Of a stretch of 64,000 nucleotides of DNA, positions 60,782-64,000 are shown in pieces. Positions within the stretch are counted from its first letter, which is position 1; every line of letters starts with the position of its first letter. The notes beneath the pieces were generated by a model. That model did no database searches, had not been told where the DNA came from, and was given only the letters and a program-made list of their open reading frames with translations. The translations under genes were made by a program, and so were the position numbers. This stretch comes from SpSt-333 sp040751955 (lineage in GTDB: Bacteria > Bacteroidota > Ignavibacteria > UBA10030 > UBA8401), in the NCBI GenBank assembly GCA_040751955.1, contig JBFMFY010000012.1:8315-72314 (forward strand), given 5' to 3'.

Positions 60782-63373
60782 ATGAAAAATATCTTTGTTT
60801 ATGCAATTACCTATCTACATTTTATCTTAATTGCTTTTTCTCAAGACACAATTAAAATTTTCAACTTTCCTGCTGTAAATAAGGTAGATGAAAAAGTATT
60901 AAGCAATGTAGTAAAGATCGATACTCAATTTCAAACAAGTTACTCGATTGTTAGCTTGATGACGAGCGAACAAAAAATTTGGGCTTTTGATATCCCAATA
61001 GAAACTCAAATAAGGAATCCTACTTCACCTATTGGCTGGATTGCAATTACAGGGAGAGGTGTCAACCGTATTGGATGGGGAGGGCGTGACTCAATATTTT
61101 TTATTTTTCCAGGAAATCAACTTGCTGGTTTTGGATTTGAATCATCCGGCCTTCCTGGCATTATAAATTATTATGTACAAGGATGGATTTCACCTCCAAC
61201 ATTAGATTTTGAACCTGATTCGATTGTAGGAGGAAATTTTTTAAATGATTCAAAAAAAGGAAAAACAATTGGAGTCAAACAAATTCCGAACCCCTTTGTA
61301 ACAACAATTTTTCTCGACACCCTCACCAGTTACACCACCCAATCCCGCGCACTAGGCTGGATCACCACGCAGCAAATCGCCGATAAGTATCTCGGTTACT
61401 TTGCAACAGCAAAAACACAATTGCAGGCAAATAACATAAGCGGTGTAACTACAACACTACAGCAGGTTTTAACGGATGTTAATGTCGATAGTTCGTCCAC
61501 GCTGACAAGCGAAGCGTATGCACTATTGAGGTTTAATACGGAATATTTGATTGCGCACCTGCCACCTAATAAACCTGAAAATATACAGGGGGTGTTTCCC
61601 ACTCCGCAATCCGTCACTGTAACATGGACAGCGGAATATAGTCCTACAATGCTCCCCAACGGCGGTGGGTATGATCTCTATCGCGCAATCTATTATAACG
61701 GAAGTGTTTTGTCATTCACAAAACTCAACTCCACATTAATTGCTGCAGCAACATATACGGATAATCCTGTTATTTCCCCCTCAATCCCGGCGGATAAAAA
61801 CGTGTATCTGAAATATTACCTGATTGCAAAAAATAACCAGGGACTTAATTCTGTTTCTTCAGATACGTTATCGCTGTTTGTCGGCAGAACGGTGTCTGGA
61901 GCGATCGCAAGTGCTGCGTCATGGAATGAAAACAAGATTGTTGTAGGAGATGTTACAGTCAACAACGGAGCATCACTCTCCATTTCTCCCGGCGTTACCG
62001 TTCGTTTTGCCGGCGGAAAAAACCTTGTATCGTACGGAGTGTTGACAGCAATCGGGACACCATCCCAAAAAATCACGTTCACCCCGCTCACAACAAAAAC
62101 ACCCGGCAGTTGGGGTTCGATACTTATGAGAGAGGCAGGAGCCGCAGGATCCGCAATCGAATATGCCGTTGTGCAATACGGCAATGTGCTGCAAGTGCTG
62201 AATGTGCAGGGAACAGGAGTGAATGTTTCGCACTCGACATTTGATTACGCCATTAACGCCGTTCGCTATACCAATTCGCGCGGACTTATCAGTGAATGCT
62301 TTGTTAACACACCGCGCGATCATGGAATACAGATAGAGAGCAGTTCATTTGCTTCGGCGTACCAGAATACGATTACAAAAACGAACAAATCCGGCGGCGG
62401 GATTCTTTTTGCAGGCGGAGGAGTCGGAAATGCTTGGAAGAATTCCATCAACGGATTCAATTGGGGGATCGGAATGTACTGGGGCGCCGCACCGATGCTC
62501 GGAGATACATTGAACCAGGGAATCAATAACCGCATCACGAATTGCCTGCGGGGATTGAATATCTATAACTGGGCATATCCGGTTGTAGGGTACCCGTCCG
62601 ATATTGATGACGGTATGACCTATGGTAATAATATTTTTGGCAATACAAAGAATGTCTATATTTATACCACACCCGACGACACTATTTTTGCCCAGAACGT
62701 GTATTGGAACTCGTCGAATCCTGTGAGCACAATGTATATCGGCGGTAGTGTCCTGAAATTTGATTACAGTAATTTTCTTACCGACAGCACGTGGCAGTCG
62801 GCGCAACCCCAAGCGCCGTTTATCAACAGGGCAAAACCGTCAGCAGCAATACAGCAATCAGAAGTTCTTCTGTCCGGCGACGAAAGGAATCTTCGTGAAG
62901 GGATAAAACTCCGCTTGAAAGGGAAATTTACCGAGGCGAAGAATTATTTTAGATCGCTCGTTAAAAATAATCCGAACAATGTGCAGGCATTTGTTGAATT
63001 ATATAAGATGCTGAATACGGGAGAAGCCGATGAGATTGAACAAACATTCGTTGCGTATGCGAAGAATTCTCCCGCGATCGTAAAAATGCTTCAATCGTTT
63101 CTGTTCGTTAAACGAGGGAAGATCTCCGCTGCGAAACTTATCAACAGTGCGTTGATGGAAGAGTATCCTAATAGCGCAATATCGTCAAGAGCTGCAATGA
63201 ATAATTTTTATATTGCTTTGTATAATGAGAATAATCTTCAGCAGGCGACAAAAATATTGAAAGAAATTTCGAGTAAGCCCGAATTGACAACCGACGTCGA
63301 ACTGTCTCTTGCGCAGCATGCGTTGGATACGTACATCGCCCCGCGATCGACGAATCGTCGCAGCGGACAGTAA
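60782..63373 (+). CDS. secreted protein with fibronectin-like, parallel beta-helix and TPR-like parts
   Basis: An 863-residue secreted protein: signal peptide (MKNIFVYAITYLHFILIAFSQ), an N-terminal beta region of unknown family (about 25-165), an all-helical part (about 185-260), a fibronectin III-like domain (about 262-365), a right-handed beta-helix (about 385-655, VTVNNGASLSISPGVTVRF, QYGNVLQVLNVQG), and a helical TPR-like end (about 700-855). Base composition changes sharply near 61310: the first 520 bases are AT-rich, the rest matches neighbours. It may be a swapped or acquired N-terminus. Function unknown; cargo for the same envelope system as the next gene. Confidence 0.68.
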   Translation: MKNIFVYAITYLHFILIAFSQDTIKIFNFPAVNKVDEKVLSNVVKIDTQFQTSYSIVSLMTSEQKIWAFDIPIETQIRNPTSPIGWIAITGRGVNRIGWGGRDSIFFIFPGNQLAGFGFESSGLPGIINYYVQGWISPPTLDFEPDSIVGGNFLNDSKKGKTIGVKQIPNPFVTTIFLDTLTSYTTQSRALGWITTQQIADKYLGYFATAKTQLQANNISGVTTTLQQVLTDVNVDSSSTLTSEAYALLRFNTEYLIAHLPPNKPENIQGVFPTPQSVTVTWTAEYSPTMLPNGGGYDLYRAIYYNGSVLSFTKLNSTLIAAATYTDNPVISPSIPADKNVYLKYYLIAKNNQGLNSVSSDTLSLFVGRTVSGAIASAASWNENKIVVGDVTVNNGASLSISPGVTVRFAGGKNLVSYGVLTAIGTPSQKITFTPLTTKTPGSWGSILMREAGAAGSAIEYAVVQYGNVLQVLNVQGTGVNVSHSTFDYAINAVRYTNSRGLISECFVNTPRDHGIQIESSSFASAYQNTITKTNKSGGGILFAGGGVGNAWKNSINGFNWGIGMYWGAAPMLGDTLNQGINNRITNCLRGLNIYNWAYPVVGYPSDIDDGMTYGNNIFGNTKNVYIYTTPDDTIFAQNVYWNSSNPVSTMYIGGSVLKFDYSNFLTDSTWQSAQPQAPFINRAKPSAAIQQSEVLLSGDERNLREGIKLRLKGKFTEAKNYFRSLVKNNPNNVQAFVELYKMLNTGEADEIEQTFVAYAKNSPAIVKMLQSFLFVKRGKISAAKLINSALMEEYPNSAISSRAAMNNFYIALYNENNLQQATKILKEISSKPELTTDVELSLAQHALDTYIAPRSTNRRSGQ

Positions 63374-63398
63374 CAATTTTATTAAGGAGAACATCATC

Positions 63399-64000
63399 AT
63401 GAAAATATTCATTGCAAACATGTTTGTGTGTATTGCATATCTCAATGCACAGCATCCAATTCCATTTAGTTCAATCAATAACCGTATTGAACTTTCGGTT
63501 ACCAATGCGTCATGGGTGGCAACGGGGAACGTTACCGTTGAAGTTTCAAGCGCACCGCAATGGTTGAAGTTCACAAATCTCACAATCCCGATCTCAAAAC
63601 TGGAACCAAGTGCAGCGCAAATAGCCGGTTTTACTTTTTCAGTCGATAAATCCGCTCCTGTAAACAAGCCGGCGCAAGTAATATTCACTATATCTAATTC
63701 AAACGGAGAGAAATGGACAAAGACGCTTTCTCTTCAAGTCTCTCCGCCGGAGAAGTTTGACGTGTTCCAGAATTATCCCAATCCGTTTAATCCTGCTACG
63801 ACAATAAGTTATCTATTGCCGATAGCAACTGAGTCTTCGGTGAAAATATTCGATGTGACGGGCAGGGAAATAGCCACATTGTTTTCAGGGATAGAAGATG
63901 CGGGGTATCATCAACACGAATGGAGAGCAGCGTCCGTTGCAAGCGGAATGTACATCTATCAAGTCATCGCAAAGAATGAAAAAGGAAAAAATGAATACTT
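63399..64000 (+). CDS. T9SS-sorted secreted protein, 3' truncated by window edge
   Basis: From ATG 63399 (AAGGAG upstream at 63384-63389) 200 residues are visible before the window ends, without a stop. Signal peptide MKIFIANMFVCIAYLNAQ; a beta-sandwich middle (about 20-115); and the T9SS type A sorting domain starting NYPNPFNPATTISYLLP with the usual GMYIYQV near the end. The protein is close to complete, since the sorting domain ends about 10-20 residues later in relatives. It is the third gene of a secreted operon. Confidence 0.82.
   Translation, partial: MKIFIANMFVCIAYLNAQHPIPFSSINNRIELSVTNASWVATGNVTVEVSSAPQWLKFTNLTIPISKLEPSAAQIAGFTFSVDKSAPVNKPAQVIFTISNSNGEKWTKTLSLQVSPPEKFDVFQNYPNPFNPATTISYLLPIATESSVKIFDVTGREIATLFSGIEDAGYHQHEWRAASVASGMYIYQVIAKNEKGKNEY

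Noticed and set aside
1..64000. tRNA or rRNA genes
   Set aside because: No GGTTCGAATCC-type T-loop or rRNA core sequences were noticed in the gaps while reading; tRNAscan-type search would be decisive.

Overview
The window looks like chromosomal DNA of a Gram-negative, mostly non-parasitic member of the Bacteroidota/Chlorobi/Ignavibacteria assemblage. The strongest taxonomic marks are C-terminal type IX secretion (T9SS) sorting domains of the 'NYPNPFNP' type (13341-14623 and 63399-64000), a DUF2851 gene, S46 and M64 peptidases, a TonB-dependent receptor and many outer-membrane barrels. Clear Shine-Dalgarno sequences (for example 13332, 16499, 35160, and 42711 on the minus strand) fit Ignavibacteria-like lineages better than Bacteroidia. 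No species can be named from sequence alone.

Layout. 1-11600: mixed housekeeping and envelope genes: DUF2851 protein, tRNA hydroxylase TrhO, M28 peptidase, two tandem Tat/lipoprotein Rieske proteins, a GT2 enzyme, a Lys/Glu-rich protein, an S46 peptidase and a GT-C-like membrane protein. 11600-16215: an anti-sigma-like membrane protein, a T9SS cargo whose signal peptide is broken by a T8 tract, and an acyl-CoA/ACP synthetase. 16300-20400: a nitrogen module (porin, PII, AmtB, PII) followed by a structured leader/sRNA and a cold-shock gene. 20500-26200: small envelope proteins, a tiny secreted peptide, and a sensor kinase/response regulator pair divergent from two outer-membrane barrels. 26200-36040: DUF4921 protein, DUF4258/YgiT toxin-antitoxin pair, phosphohexomutase, enolase, cation/proton antiporter, glycerate kinase, AlkD-like protein, prohibitin-like protein. 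36139-42935: a 999-residue hybrid kinase, then a thiamine salvage operon (TPP riboswitch, TonB receptor, thiamine pyrophosphokinase, PnuT-type transporter). 43000-49900: lipoprotein, RAYT transposase with REP repeats that carry copies of the hutI 3' end, hutI/hutU with Hpt and Cys-rich genes, PLP decarboxylase and a dead S9 peptidase. 50000-58400: lipoprotein, SpoIIE-type phosphatase, M64 peptidase, unknown protein, orphan DNA methyltransferase, mobile mystery proteins A and B, and release factor 3. 58700-64000: three co-directional secreted proteins, the last one running off the window.

How genes work together. The best supported functional groups are thiamine uptake plus pyrophosphorylation under one riboswitch; ammonium uptake flanked by two PII sensors and preceded by a porin; partial histidine degradation (HutU to HutI, with HutH and the later enzymes not in this window); and an accessory island of methyltransferase plus MmpA/MmpB with a symmetrical operator cluster. 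The most unusual observations are the T8 frameshift in a secreted protein, the RAYT/REP array that has copied the end of hutI, the structured RNA with its own terminator before cspA, the 24-bp dyad before mmpA, and twin 15-bp operators at 20988-21067. All calls were made by reading the sequence; no database search or folding program was run.
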